Below, one piece after another: positions 28,452 to 36,097 of a stretch of 64,000 nt of DNA. The DNA lies in NCBI RefSeq assembly GCF_019704555.1, contig NZ_AP024745.1:2984501-3048500 (forward strand), read 5' to 3'. The position numbers and the translations under genes were made by a program. The DNA comes from Actinoplanes sp. L3-i22. Its GTDB lineage: Bacteria > Actinomycetota > Actinomycetes > Mycobacteriales > Micromonosporaceae. A model generated the notes under the pieces. It was not told where the DNA came from. It made no database searches and was given only the letters and a program-made list of their open reading frames with translations. Positions within the stretch are counted from its first letter, which is position 1, and every line of letters starts with the position of its first letter.

Positions 28452-29476
28452 GATGTTCCTCCGTAGCGTCGGTTGGTGAGCCCGTTGAGCAGCGCCGCGA
28501 AGATCAGGACCGCGCCCAGTGCGAGCAGTTGGTATTGCGAGCCCTCGTTGCCGACGAAGGCGAGCAGGATGCCGGCGTTGAGCCAGACGATCAGCAAGGT
28601 GGCCAGCACGACGCCGGCGACCCGCCCGATGCCGCCGGTGATCGCGACGCCGCCGAGCACCGCGATGGTGATCGCCGGCAACGCCATCCCGTTCCCGGAG
28701 ACGCCGGCGTCCGGCCGGGCCGACGCGAACTGACCCACCGTGACGACGGCGACAAGACCCGAGATCAAACCCGCGTAGACGTACGCCTTCATCCGGGTGT
28801 CCCGCACCGGCAGCCCGGCCCAGCGCCCGGCCACGTCGTTGGTGCCGATCGCGTAGAGCCGCCGCCCGTAGGTCGTGCGGTTCAGCAGCAGCCACACCGC
28901 GACCACCGTGGGCAGCAGGAACGTGAAGATCCCGCGCGGCACGTCGGGGACGTACTGCCCGAACAGCGGCAGCTCGACGGACTTGGTGATCGAGTACAGC
29001 TCCTGGACCGGCTTGGTGCTGATCGGCGACTGATTGTTGATCACGATGGCGATCGACTTGTACGCGTAGAACGTGGCAAGTGTCGCGATCAGCGCGGGAA
29101 ACCCGACGTAGGAGACGAGGAACCCGTTCACCGCGCCGAGCAGCGCACCGAACACCGCGGTCAGGATGATCGCCGCCCACAGGGGCCAGCCCCACTCGCC
29201 GTACGCGAAGCCGAAGATCATCCCGGCCAGGGACACGATCGCGCCGACGGAGAGATCGATGCCGCCCCGACCGGAAAGGATCACCAGCAACTCGGCCAGC
29301 CCGAGCATGGCCAGCGGCACGGCGTTGATCAGCGCCGCCGACATGTAGTCGAAGTCGTAGGAGGCGGTCAGATAACCGCCCGCGTCCTGGATGAAGAACG
29401 TGACCACGACGGCGACGATCAGCACCGCGAGCAGCGCGATCCGCTGGGTGAGCAGGATCCGGACCAGCCGGCTCAT
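28448..29476 (-). CDS. rhaQ: rhamnose ABC transporter permease
   Basis: A 342-residue BPD_transp_2-type permease with about 8-10 hydrophobic helices. The family's conserved loop GRGGIDLSVGAIVSLAGM is present, as is GRRLYAIGTNDVAGRWAGLPV. Overlaps both neighbours by four bases, so translation is coupled through the operon. Which of the two permeases is RhaP and which RhaQ is arbitrary. Confidence 0.88.
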   Translation of the reverse strand: MSRLVRILLTQRIALLAVLIVAVVVTFFIQDAGGYLTASYDFDYMSAALINAVPLAMLGLAELLVILSGRGGIDLSVGAIVSLAGMIFGFAYGEWGWPLWAAIILTAVFGALLGAVNGFLVSYVGFPALIATLATFYAYKSIAIVINNQSPISTKPVQELYSITKSVELPLFGQYVPDVPRGIFTFLLPTVVAVWLLLNRTTYGRRLYAIGTNDVAGRWAGLPVRDTRMKAYVYAGLISGLVAVVTVGQFASARPDAGVSGNGMALPAITIAVLGGVAITGGIGRVAGVVLATLLIVWLNAGILLAFVGNEGSQYQLLALGAVLIFAALLNGLTNRRYGGTS

Positions 29477-30450
29477 CGGTTCCTCCTCGCCCGGGCGCGC
29501 AGCAGGTCGGCGCCGACCGCCACGATGATGAAGATCCCGACGAACAGGTCGGAGAGCTGCGACCGCCAGCCCAACTGCGTCACGCCGGACGCGACCGACT
29601 GCACCAGCAGCGCGCCGAGCAGCGTCCCGAGCACCGAGCCGCGCCCGCCCATGATCGACGTCCCGCCGATCACTACCGCCGCGATCACGGCCAGCTCCTT
29701 GCCGGACCCGACCGACTGATCCAGCGTCGAGGTGCCCTGCGCGATCACGAAACAAGAAGCAAGACCGACCAGCAAACCCGTCATTACGTACGCGATGAGC
29801 ACGCGCCGCTGCACCCGGACGCCCGCCAGCCGGGCCGCCACCGCGTCCCCGCCGATCGCGAAGAAATGCCGCCCGCCCGCCGTGTGCCGCAGGTACCACC
29901 AGGCCAGCGCGGTGATCAGCAGCGTGATCAGGAACGCGTGCGGGACGCCGAGCGTGCGCCCGCCCGGCCCGCGCCCGAAGAACGCCAGCGTGCCCGGGAT
30001 CCCGTTGACCGTCCCGGACCCGAAGATCCGCAGGCCGGCGAACATGAACAGGTTCGCGGTCCCGAACGTGATGATGATGGCGTGCACCCGGCCGTAGGCG
30101 ATCAGCACCCCGTTGACCAGCCCGAGCAGGCCGCCCACGGCCACCGCCAGCAGCACCGCCACGCCCAGCCCCACCTCCGCGCCGACCAGGGCCTTCGCGG
30201 TCAGCACCGAACACACCATGATCGCGCCGCCGACCGACACGTCGATGCCGCCCGTGATGATCACGACGGTCATGCCGACCCCGACCAGCGCGATCGGCGC
30301 GGTCGCGACCAGCAGCGGCTGGATCGACCCGGCGGTCAGGAACGCCGGCGTGCCGATCGCGAGCGCCACCCAGAGCACCGCGATCACCCCGACCAGCACC
30401 ACCTCCTGGCTGGTCACGGGGGAGGGCAGCACCCGGGCCCGGCCGTTCAC
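29473..30450 (-). CDS. rhaP: rhamnose ABC transporter permease
   Basis: A 325-residue permease of the same family, with TGGIDVSVGGAIMVCSV and GRHFFAIGGDAVAARLAGV loops. It would form the membrane channel as a heterodimer with the 28448-29476 product. It starts at a GTG overlapping the ATPase stop. Confidence 0.88.
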   Translation of the reverse strand: MNGRARVLPSPVTSQEVVLVGVIAVLWVALAIGTPAFLTAGSIQPLLVATAPIALVGVGMTVVIITGGIDVSVGGAIMVCSVLTAKALVGAEVGLGVAVLLAVAVGGLLGLVNGVLIAYGRVHAIIITFGTANLFMFAGLRIFGSGTVNGIPGTLAFFGRGPGGRTLGVPHAFLITLLITALAWWYLRHTAGGRHFFAIGGDAVAARLAGVRVQRRVLIAYVMTGLLVGLASCFVIAQGTSTLDQSVGSGKELAVIAAVVIGGTSIMGGRGSVLGTLLGALLVQSVASGVTQLGWRSQLSDLFVGIFIIVAVGADLLRARARRNR

Positions 30451-31949
30451 TCGTCCCCGCCCGCGGCCGCCGCCAGCAGGTCCACCTGACTGGCGTCCGG
30501 GCCGAACGACGCGGTCGTCGTCCCGCCCCGGACCACCTGGATCCGGTCCGCGATCCGCAGCGCCTCCGGCAGGTCCGAGGTGACCACCAGCACCGCGGTC
30601 CCGCTCTCGGCCAGCTCGGTGATGATCCGGTGGATCTCCTCCTTGGCGCCGACGTCCACGCCCTGGGTCGGCTCGGCCAGGATCAGCACCTCGGGCCGCT
30701 CGACCAGCTGCCGGGCGAGCACCACCTTCTGCGCGTTGCCGCCGGACATCGCGCTGATCGGCTGACGCTCACTGGGCGTCTTCACCGACAGCCGCCGGAT
30801 CAGCTCGGTGGCGACGGTCCGCTCCCGGCCACGGTCCAGGAACACGCCGAACCGGGACAGCAGCCTCAGGTGCGCGGCGGAGATGTTGAACGCGATCGAC
30901 TGGACCGCGAACATGCCCTCGACCTTGCGGTTCGCCGGGAGCAGCGCGATGCCGAGCCGCTGGGCCTCGCGGGGCGAGCGCGGATCGGCCGCCTTCCCGT
31001 GCAGCCGCAGGTCCCCGGTGGTGGCCCGGTCGATGCCGTAGACACAGGCCGCGATCTCCGAGACGCCCGAGCCGACCAGGCCGTAGAGGGCGACGATCTC
31101 GCCCTTCCGGACCGCGACGTCGACGTCGTGGAACCGGCCGGCCCGGCCGAGACCGCGGAGCTCCAGGACCGGCGGGCCGTCCGGGACCGTGCGGTGCGGG
31201 CGCTCGTCCGAGAGGATGCCGCCGACCATCAGCTCGGCGATCCCGCGCACGGTCAGATCATTGATTCCGTACGTCCCGATGGTCCTTCCGTCCCGCATCA
31301 CCGTGACCTCGTCGGCGATCCGGAACAGCTCGTCGAGTCGATGCGAGATGTAGATGACCGCGACGCCCTCGGCGGTCAGGCGCCGGACCACGCCGAAGAG
31401 CACCTCGATCTCGGCGTCGGTGAGGATCGCCGACGGCTCGTCCAGGATCAGCACCCGGGCCTCGGTGGCCAGCGCCTTGGCGATCGAGACCTGCTGCTGC
31501 TCGGCGACCGAGAGCGTGCCGACCGTCGCGGTGGCGTAGCGGGCCGGGAGGCCGAGCCGCTCCAGCAGCTCGACCACCCGCTCGTTCTGCGCCGCCCAGT
31601 TGACCCTTTTCAGAAGAGGCTGCCGCAGCTCCCGGCCGAGGAAGATGTTCTCCGCGACCGTGAGCTCGGCGAAGAGCTGCGGCTCCTGGTAGACCGTGGC
31701 GATCCCGAGCGCGATCGCGTCCGTGGTGTTCGCGATCCGCACCGGCTCGCCGTCGAACTCGATCGTCCCCGTGTCGGCGGTCTCCGCCCCCGACACGATC
31801 TTGATCATCGTCGACTTGCCGGCGCCGTTCTCGCCGACCAGCGCGTGCACCTTCCCACCGCTGATGGTCAGGTCCGCCTGGTGAATCGCGCGCACCGCGC
31901 CGAACCGCTTCGCGATCCCGGTCAGCCGGAGCCGGGGGTTCTCGGCCAT
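30447..31949 (-). CDS. rhaT: rhamnose ABC transporter ATP-binding protein
   Basis: A 500-residue double ATPase. The first half has Walker A GENGAGKST, signature LSVAEQQQ and Walker B LILDEPSA. The second half is the usual degenerate one (GLVGSGVSE in place of Walker A, MSGGNAQK signature, LILAEPTQGVDVGAK). This asymmetry is normal for monosaccharide importers of the RbsA/XylG class. It overlaps the binding-protein stop by one base (TGATG). Confidence 0.92.
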   Translation of the reverse strand: MAENPRLRLTGIAKRFGAVRAIHQADLTISGGKVHALVGENGAGKSTMIKIVSGAETADTGTIEFDGEPVRIANTTDAIALGIATVYQEPQLFAELTVAENIFLGRELRQPLLKRVNWAAQNERVVELLERLGLPARYATATVGTLSVAEQQQVSIAKALATEARVLILDEPSAILTDAEIEVLFGVVRRLTAEGVAVIYISHRLDELFRIADEVTVMRDGRTIGTYGINDLTVRGIAELMVGGILSDERPHRTVPDGPPVLELRGLGRAGRFHDVDVAVRKGEIVALYGLVGSGVSEIAACVYGIDRATTGDLRLHGKAADPRSPREAQRLGIALLPANRKVEGMFAVQSIAFNISAAHLRLLSRFGVFLDRGRERTVATELIRRLSVKTPSERQPISAMSGGNAQKVVLARQLVERPEVLILAEPTQGVDVGAKEEIHRIITELAESGTAVLVVTSDLPEALRIADRIQVVRGGTTTASFGPDASQVDLLAAAAGGDE

Positions 31950-32980
31950 CAGTAGTTGAACTGGTCGACGTTCTGGTCGGTGATCGCCAGCGCCGGGCCG
32001 AGCAGCAGCATCTTGCTCGACGCGTCGTACGCGACGGCCGGCAGCTTGTCGCTGACGTTGTTGCTCGCCTGCAGCGGCTTGCCCTCGGCGATCTGCGCAC
32101 CGGCCCACGCGGTCAGGTAGCCCAGGTTCTGCACGTCCCAGAGGATCGCGGCGGTCGACGACTTGTCGGTCAGGTACGGCTTCATCGCCTGCGGCGTGCC
32201 CAGCCCGACGGTGAAGACCTTGCCGATCTTGCCGGCGTCCTTCACGGCCTGCGCGACACCGGGCGCGGACGAGGTGCACTCGCCGACCAGACCGGTCAGG
32301 TCCGGGTGGGCGTTCATCAGGTCGGTCGCCATCTGGGTGGCCTTCGCCTGGTCCTCACCGGCGTAGACGACGTCCACGATGCTGGCGTCCGGGTACTTGG
32401 TCTTGGTGTACTCCTGCTGCACCTTGATCCACGAGTTCAGGTTCTCGGCGGTCTGGCCGCAGGAGACGATCGCGTACTTCCCCTTGCCGCCCATCGCCTT
32501 GAGCAGCGAGTCGGTCAGCCCCTGGCCGATGCCCTCGGCGGTGGCCTGGTTGACGAAGACCTCGCGGACGCTGTTCGGCGCGTCGGTGTCGGCCGTCGCC
32601 ACGTGGATCCCGGCGTCCTTGGCCTGCTGCAACAGCGGGGCCATCGAATCCGGATCGTTCGGGGCGACGATCAGCGTGTCGACCTTCTGCTGGATGTAGG
32701 ACCGGACGATGTCCGCCTGCGCCGCGGCGTCGGCCTGCGTCGGACCCTGGTAGAGCCACTCGACGTTGCCGAGCGCGGCCGCGGCGGCCTTACCGCCCGC
32801 GTTCATCGCCTCGAAATAGGGGACACCTTGAAGCTTCGGGACAAAGGCGACTTTGTACGTCTTCGTGCCGCCGCTGCTGGTGCCGCTCGCGGTGTCGTTG
32901 TCGTTCTTCTTCGTGCAACCGGAGACCGCCAGGGCGGCGGTGGTGGTGATCGCGATAGCAAGGGCCAGCCGGGAACGCAT
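31949..32980 (-). CDS. rhaS: rhamnose-binding lipoprotein of ABC transporter
   Basis: A 343-residue periplasmic-binding-protein-type lipoprotein: LAVSGC lipobox with Cys22, then a Ser/Thr/Gly linker and a two-domain sugar-binding fold (Peripla_BP_4; YKVAFVPKLQGVPYFEAMN, DTLIVAPNDPDSMAPLLQQA, GIHVATADTDAP). GGAGG lies 6 bases before the ATG. First gene of rhaS-T-P-Q-I; rhamnose specificity is assigned from the isomerase at the operon's end and RhaS-like sequence. Confidence 0.9.
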   Translation of the reverse strand: MRSRLALAIAITTTAALAVSGCTKKNDNDTASGTSSGGTKTYKVAFVPKLQGVPYFEAMNAGGKAAAAALGNVEWLYQGPTQADAAAQADIVRSYIQQKVDTLIVAPNDPDSMAPLLQQAKDAGIHVATADTDAPNSVREVFVNQATAEGIGQGLTDSLLKAMGGKGKYAIVSCGQTAENLNSWIKVQQEYTKTKYPDASIVDVVYAGEDQAKATQMATDLMNAHPDLTGLVGECTSSAPGVAQAVKDAGKIGKVFTVGLGTPQAMKPYLTDKSSTAAILWDVQNLGYLTAWAGAQIAEGKPLQASNNVSDKLPAVAYDASSKMLLLGPALAITDQNVDQFNY

Positions 32981-32997
32981 CTATGCCTCCAGCGACT

Positions 32998-33009
32998 TGA
33001 AACGTTCTA
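32998..33009 (-). promoter_or_regulatory. operator-like sequence upstream of rhaS (proximal)
   Basis: TGAAACGTTCTA is an imperfect palindrome around AACGTT, resembling LacI-family operators (TGAAACGTTTCA). It lies 18 bases upstream of the rhaS start, between promoter and ribosome-binding site, a repressing position. Confidence 0.35.
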
Positions 33010-33084
33010 TCTAAGGTGTGACCCACGTTACGGTCGCGTTTTCGGACGGTCAATACTCGTGTCTCAACGGTGTCCTTCTTCCTC

Positions 33085-33096
33085 TGACACGTTTCA
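33085..33096 (-). promoter_or_regulatory. operator-like sequence upstream of rhaS (distal)
   Basis: TGACACGTTTCA differs from the palindrome TGAAACGTTTCA by a single base. Its centre is 87 bp from the proximal site, close to a whole number of helical turns, so looping is conceivable. Confidence 0.4.
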
Positions 33097-33492
33097 TCCG
33101 CGACCCGACTTTCGCCTCCTTTCCGGCTCCGTCCCGGCCGCTGCCACCCGCCGAACGTGCCGGCGGGCCTCGTCGCTCCGGCTCTCCCGGCCGCCCTTTC
33201 GCCGCCGCCGTCCGGCGTCCCTCCGTGCCAGCCGTCGACCCGGCTCTCATCGGCTTGGCCGGCCGCCGGTCCGGGACTGTCCGGTGGGTGGTGGCCTGGG
33301 CTCGTTATGTCAACCTGCGGGTGCCGGCGGGATCGGGGTGGGGCGCGGTGGGCTCGGCGAGAACGTTTCGGTGGGCTTGGCGAGAACGAGAGACGGGGCG
33401 GCGCGCTGCGGGCAGGGTGGGATTGAGGGTGGTTAGGGAGGGTTGGGACGGGTACGTCAACCCTCGGCAAGTGGTGCAGGACGGAGGGGACG

Positions 33493-33912
33493 ATGGCGCA
33501 CATCGACGCGCGAAGCGAGCAGGCGTCTACCGCGGAACTGGTCTACCGGCTCAGTGAGCAGGTCACGACGCTGGTGCGGGACGAGCTGACGCTCGCCCGC
33601 ATGGAGATGATGGAGAAGGGCAGAAAAGCCGGGAAGGGCGCCGGGTTGCTGGGCGCCTCCGGGGTCATGGCGACGTACGGCCTGGGCGCGCTCCTCGTCA
33701 CCGCCGGCGCCGCGCTGGCGCTGGTCATCCCGGTGTGGGCGGCGGCGCTGACGGTCACGGTGGTGCTCTTCGCCGCCGCCGGGGCCGCCGCGGTGATCGG
33801 CAAGAACCAGGTCAAGCAGGCCGTGCCGCCGGCCCCCGAGGAAGCCGTGGCCAGCGGCCGCAAGGACGTGGACACGTTCCTGGCCGCGGCCCGTTCCGGG
33901 AGGAACTCGTGA
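33493..33912 (+). CDS. holin-like (Hol-X/Phage_holin_3_6 type) membrane protein
   Basis: A 139-residue protein with an amphipathic N-terminus (STAELVYRLSEQVTTLVRDELTLARMEM), two adjacent membrane helices (about 50-102) and an acidic/basic tail. This layout is typical of actinobacterial proteins annotated as phage holin family, which are chromosomal envelope proteins rather than phage genes. GGAGGGG lies before the ATG. Its stop overlaps the next gene (GTGA). Confidence 0.8.
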   Translation: MAHIDARSEQASTAELVYRLSEQVTTLVRDELTLARMEMMEKGRKAGKGAGLLGASGVMATYGLGALLVTAGAALALVIPVWAAALTVTVVLFAAAGAAAVIGKNQVKQAVPPAPEEAVASGRKDVDTFLAAARSGRNS

Positions 33913-35210
33913 GCGACGAGCCCGATCCCGCGACCGGGGGCAACCCGAGCGGGGACATCCGCACCAACGCGCCGTCGTCCGGACCCAGCGGCTCGGGCGG
34001 GGGACCGGCCGGCAAGGGGCCGGGTAGTAATGCGCGGGGCAACACCTCCCCGGGCAGCGGCCGGGGCGCGAAGCCCTCGGCCGGCACTGCCCCGAAGAAC
34101 TCGTCAGGCCCAGGCGCCGCCCCGACTCCGGGCCCAGGCGCTGCCCCCACCCCGGGCCCAGGCGCCGCCCCAACTCCGGGCCCAGGCGCCGCCCCCACCC
34201 CGGGTGCGGGTGCCGCTCCGGCCCCAGGACCAGGCGTCACCCCGATCCCAGGTGCAGTCCCAGGATCGGGCGCCGCCTCGGGTTCGGGCACCACGCCGAA
34301 ACCCGGGGCCGGTGTACCGAAGCCCGCTCCGCCGAAGGCTGCCGGCTCGGATGCGCAGGCCCCGAAACCCGCCCCGCCGAAACCCGCCGCCGCCAAGCCG
34401 GCGCCACCCGCGTCAGCGGCGAAGTCCGGCCCGGCCGGCGCGACAGTGGGCGGCGGCGGTCAGGAGAGAAGCGCGGCTCCCAAACCGGCCCCGCCCAAGC
34501 CGGCCGCGACCGGAACAGCCGCGACCGGAACTCCCGTGACCGGAACTCCCGTGACCGGAACTGCCGCGACCGGAACGGCCGCGACCGGGACCGGAACGGC
34601 GGTGCCGGTCGCCAGCGCGGGATCGCCAGGAGCCGGGCCGGCCGAGAACGCGTCGGAGCAGGGGACGGGCATTCCAGCGAAGTCGGAGGCGAGCGTATCC
34701 ATGGCCGTACAGTCGAAGCCTGAAATGTCCGATACGGTGAAGACCGCGCAGGTCAAGGAAGCCGTGACCGACGTCAAGGAAGCGGTCGCGGACAAGGCGG
34801 CGGACCTGAAGGACGCGGCCGTGAACAAGGCGGCGGACCTGACGGATGCGGTCACGGACAAAGCGGCGGACCTGAAGGACGCGGCTGCGGGCAAGACCGC
34901 GGATGTCAAGGATGCGGCTGCGGACAAAGCGGCGCATGTGAAGGACACGACCGCGCACCTGAAGGGCGCGGCAATCGGCCAGGCCGCGCACCTGAAGGAC
35001 GTGGCGGGACATTCCGGCCACATCGCCGAGGCCACCGCGCAGACCAGCGCGCGGATGGCCTGCCAGGCGGCCGACGCCGCCGAGCGGGCCACCGCGGTGA
35101 TCGGCTCGGCGCGGCGGCGGGTCGCGGCGCACCCCAGGGAGTACGCGCTGCTCGGCGCCGCCTTGGCCACGGCCGCCGCCGGATTCGCCCTGATCCGCCG
35201 GTCGCGCTGA
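33909..35210 (+). CDS. low-complexity LEA-like membrane-anchored protein
   Basis: A 433-residue protein of three parts. The N-terminus (1-260) is Pro/Gly/Ala/Lys-rich low-complexity sequence with perfect GPGAAPTP repeats and TGTPV/TGTAA repeats. The middle (about 265-370) is an amphipathic helical stretch of 11-residue-like repeats (DKAADLKDAAV, NKAADLTDAVT, DKAAHVKDTTA) resembling LEA or apolipoprotein-like proteins. The C-terminus is a single membrane helix (YALLGAALATAAAGFALI) ending in RRSR. In related operons the gene after the holin-like protein usually encodes a DUF3618 protein, which this may functionally replace. Start GTG overlaps the holin-like stop. Function unknown; a stress-protective or envelope role is inferred. 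Confidence 0.65.
   Translation: MSDEPDPATGGNPSGDIRTNAPSSGPSGSGGGPAGKGPGSNARGNTSPGSGRGAKPSAGTAPKNSSGPGAAPTPGPGAAPTPGPGAAPTPGPGAAPTPGAGAAPAPGPGVTPIPGAVPGSGAASGSGTTPKPGAGVPKPAPPKAAGSDAQAPKPAPPKPAAAKPAPPASAAKSGPAGATVGGGGQERSAAPKPAPPKPAATGTAATGTPVTGTPVTGTAATGTAATGTGTAVPVASAGSPGAGPAENASEQGTGIPAKSEASVSMAVQSKPEMSDTVKTAQVKEAVTDVKEAVADKAADLKDAAVNKAADLTDAVTDKAADLKDAAAGKTADVKDAAADKAAHVKDTTAHLKGAAIGQAAHLKDVAGHSGHIAEATAQTSARMACQAADAAERATAVIGSARRRVAAHPREYALLGAALATAAAGFALIRRSR
34107..34202 (+). repeat. 24-bp tandem coding repeats (GPGAAPTP)
   Basis: Four consecutive GPGAAPTP octapeptide units with only synonymous differences, followed by degenerate copies. Shorter 15-bp TGTPV/TGTAA units follow near 34507-34590. 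Confidence 0.8.
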
Positions 35211-35223
35211 CCGCGTCAGGCCG

Positions 35224-36018
35224 TCACGACGAGGTCGGGTGCTCGGGACGGGCACCCGACCTGATCAGGTCCAGCAGCGCGGCATGCGTCTCCGCATCCG
35301 CCCCCACGAGCAGCCCGGACCCGCTCTCCCACGGCGCCCCGTCCGTCCCCGAAACCACGCACCCGGCCGCCGCGCACACCGCGATCCCCGCCGCGAAGTG
35401 CACACTCCCGCGCACATCCCCAAATGTCAGATAGGCCGCCCGCCGCCCGTCCGCAACCCACAGCAGCGCCAGGGTCGTCGACATCACCCGCGGCCGGAAC
35501 CGATCCCGGAAGCCGGGCGCCGCGATCACCAGCGCCGGCTCCACCGGGAACGGCGGGTCAAGGTTCACGTCGACCAGCCCGGAACCGCCCGACGGCACCA
35601 GCGGCGCATCGGTCCCGTCCGCCCGGCGAACCCGTGCGACCTCCCCGTCCGTCCAATATGTCTCCCCGCTGAACGGGTCCGCCGAGGCCGCCACGCGCAC
35701 CCGTGCCCCGTCACGCAAAGCGACATTCACCGCGACCAGTGGCGTCCGCACGGCGTAGTTGAGCGTCCCGCACAGCGGATCCACCAGCCAGCGGCGCCGC
35801 GCCCCGGCCGGCCCGGACGCGCCCTGCTCCTCGCCGGTGACCGCATCGTCCGGGACAGCGGCCCGCAACACGTCACGAATGGCCTGCTCAGCGGCGAGGT
35901 CCGCCGCGGTGGCGAAGTCGCCGCCACCCTTGTCCACCCGGTCGAGGGTGTGTCCGTACCGCTCCCGGATGACCTCGGCGGCCGACAGCGCCGCCGCGAT
36001 CGCGATCTCGTGGTCCAT
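35224..36018 (-). CDS. inositol monophosphatase family protein with altered metal site
   Basis: A 264-residue FIG-superfamily protein. GEE (62-64) and WLVDPLCGT mark the catalytic region, but the canonical DPxDGT reads Asp80-Pro-Leu-Cys83-Gly-Thr, and the C-terminal WDxAAG reads VHFAAG (His207). Two of the usual metal-binding Asp residues are therefore replaced. It may have weak, altered or no phosphatase activity. The ATG at 36018 is used because the family-like sequence MDHEIAIAAALSAAEVIRE starts there; the frame is open further upstream. Divergent from the Ser/Thr kinase gene. Confidence 0.82.
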   Translation of the reverse strand: MDHEIAIAAALSAAEVIRERYGHTLDRVDKGGGDFATAADLAAEQAIRDVLRAAVPDDAVTGEEQGASGPAGARRRWLVDPLCGTLNYAVRTPLVAVNVALRDGARVRVAASADPFSGETYWTDGEVARVRRADGTDAPLVPSGGSGLVDVNLDPPFPVEPALVIAAPGFRDRFRPRVMSTTLALLWVADGRRAAYLTFGDVRGSVHFAAGIAVCAAAGCVVSGTDGAPWESGSGLLVGADAETHAALLDLIRSGARPEHPTSS

Positions 36019-36097
36019 GCGGGGAACGTTACGCAGGGCATGCGAGGATGGTCCGGCGCCGATTCCCCTCCGGCGCAGGACGGCAGGCTCGGACACG

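Larger units (their letters stand above)
32981..33492. other. divergent intergenic region upstream of rhaS and the holin-like gene
   Basis: About 510 bp with no convincing gene. The half near rhaS is AT-richer and holds two LacI-type operator-like palindromes. The rest is GC-rich with several unrelated overlapping open frames that lack ribosome-binding sites. Confidence 0.6.

Noticed and set aside
33018..33557. Plus-strand frame covering the rhaS upstream region
   Set aside because: Overlaps the start of the holin-like gene in another frame, covers the operator-like sites and has no protein-like pattern.
33493..33912. Prophage remnant because of a holin-like gene
   Set aside because: No lysin, integrase, capsid or tail genes nearby; this holin-like family is a normal chromosomal envelope family in actinobacteria.
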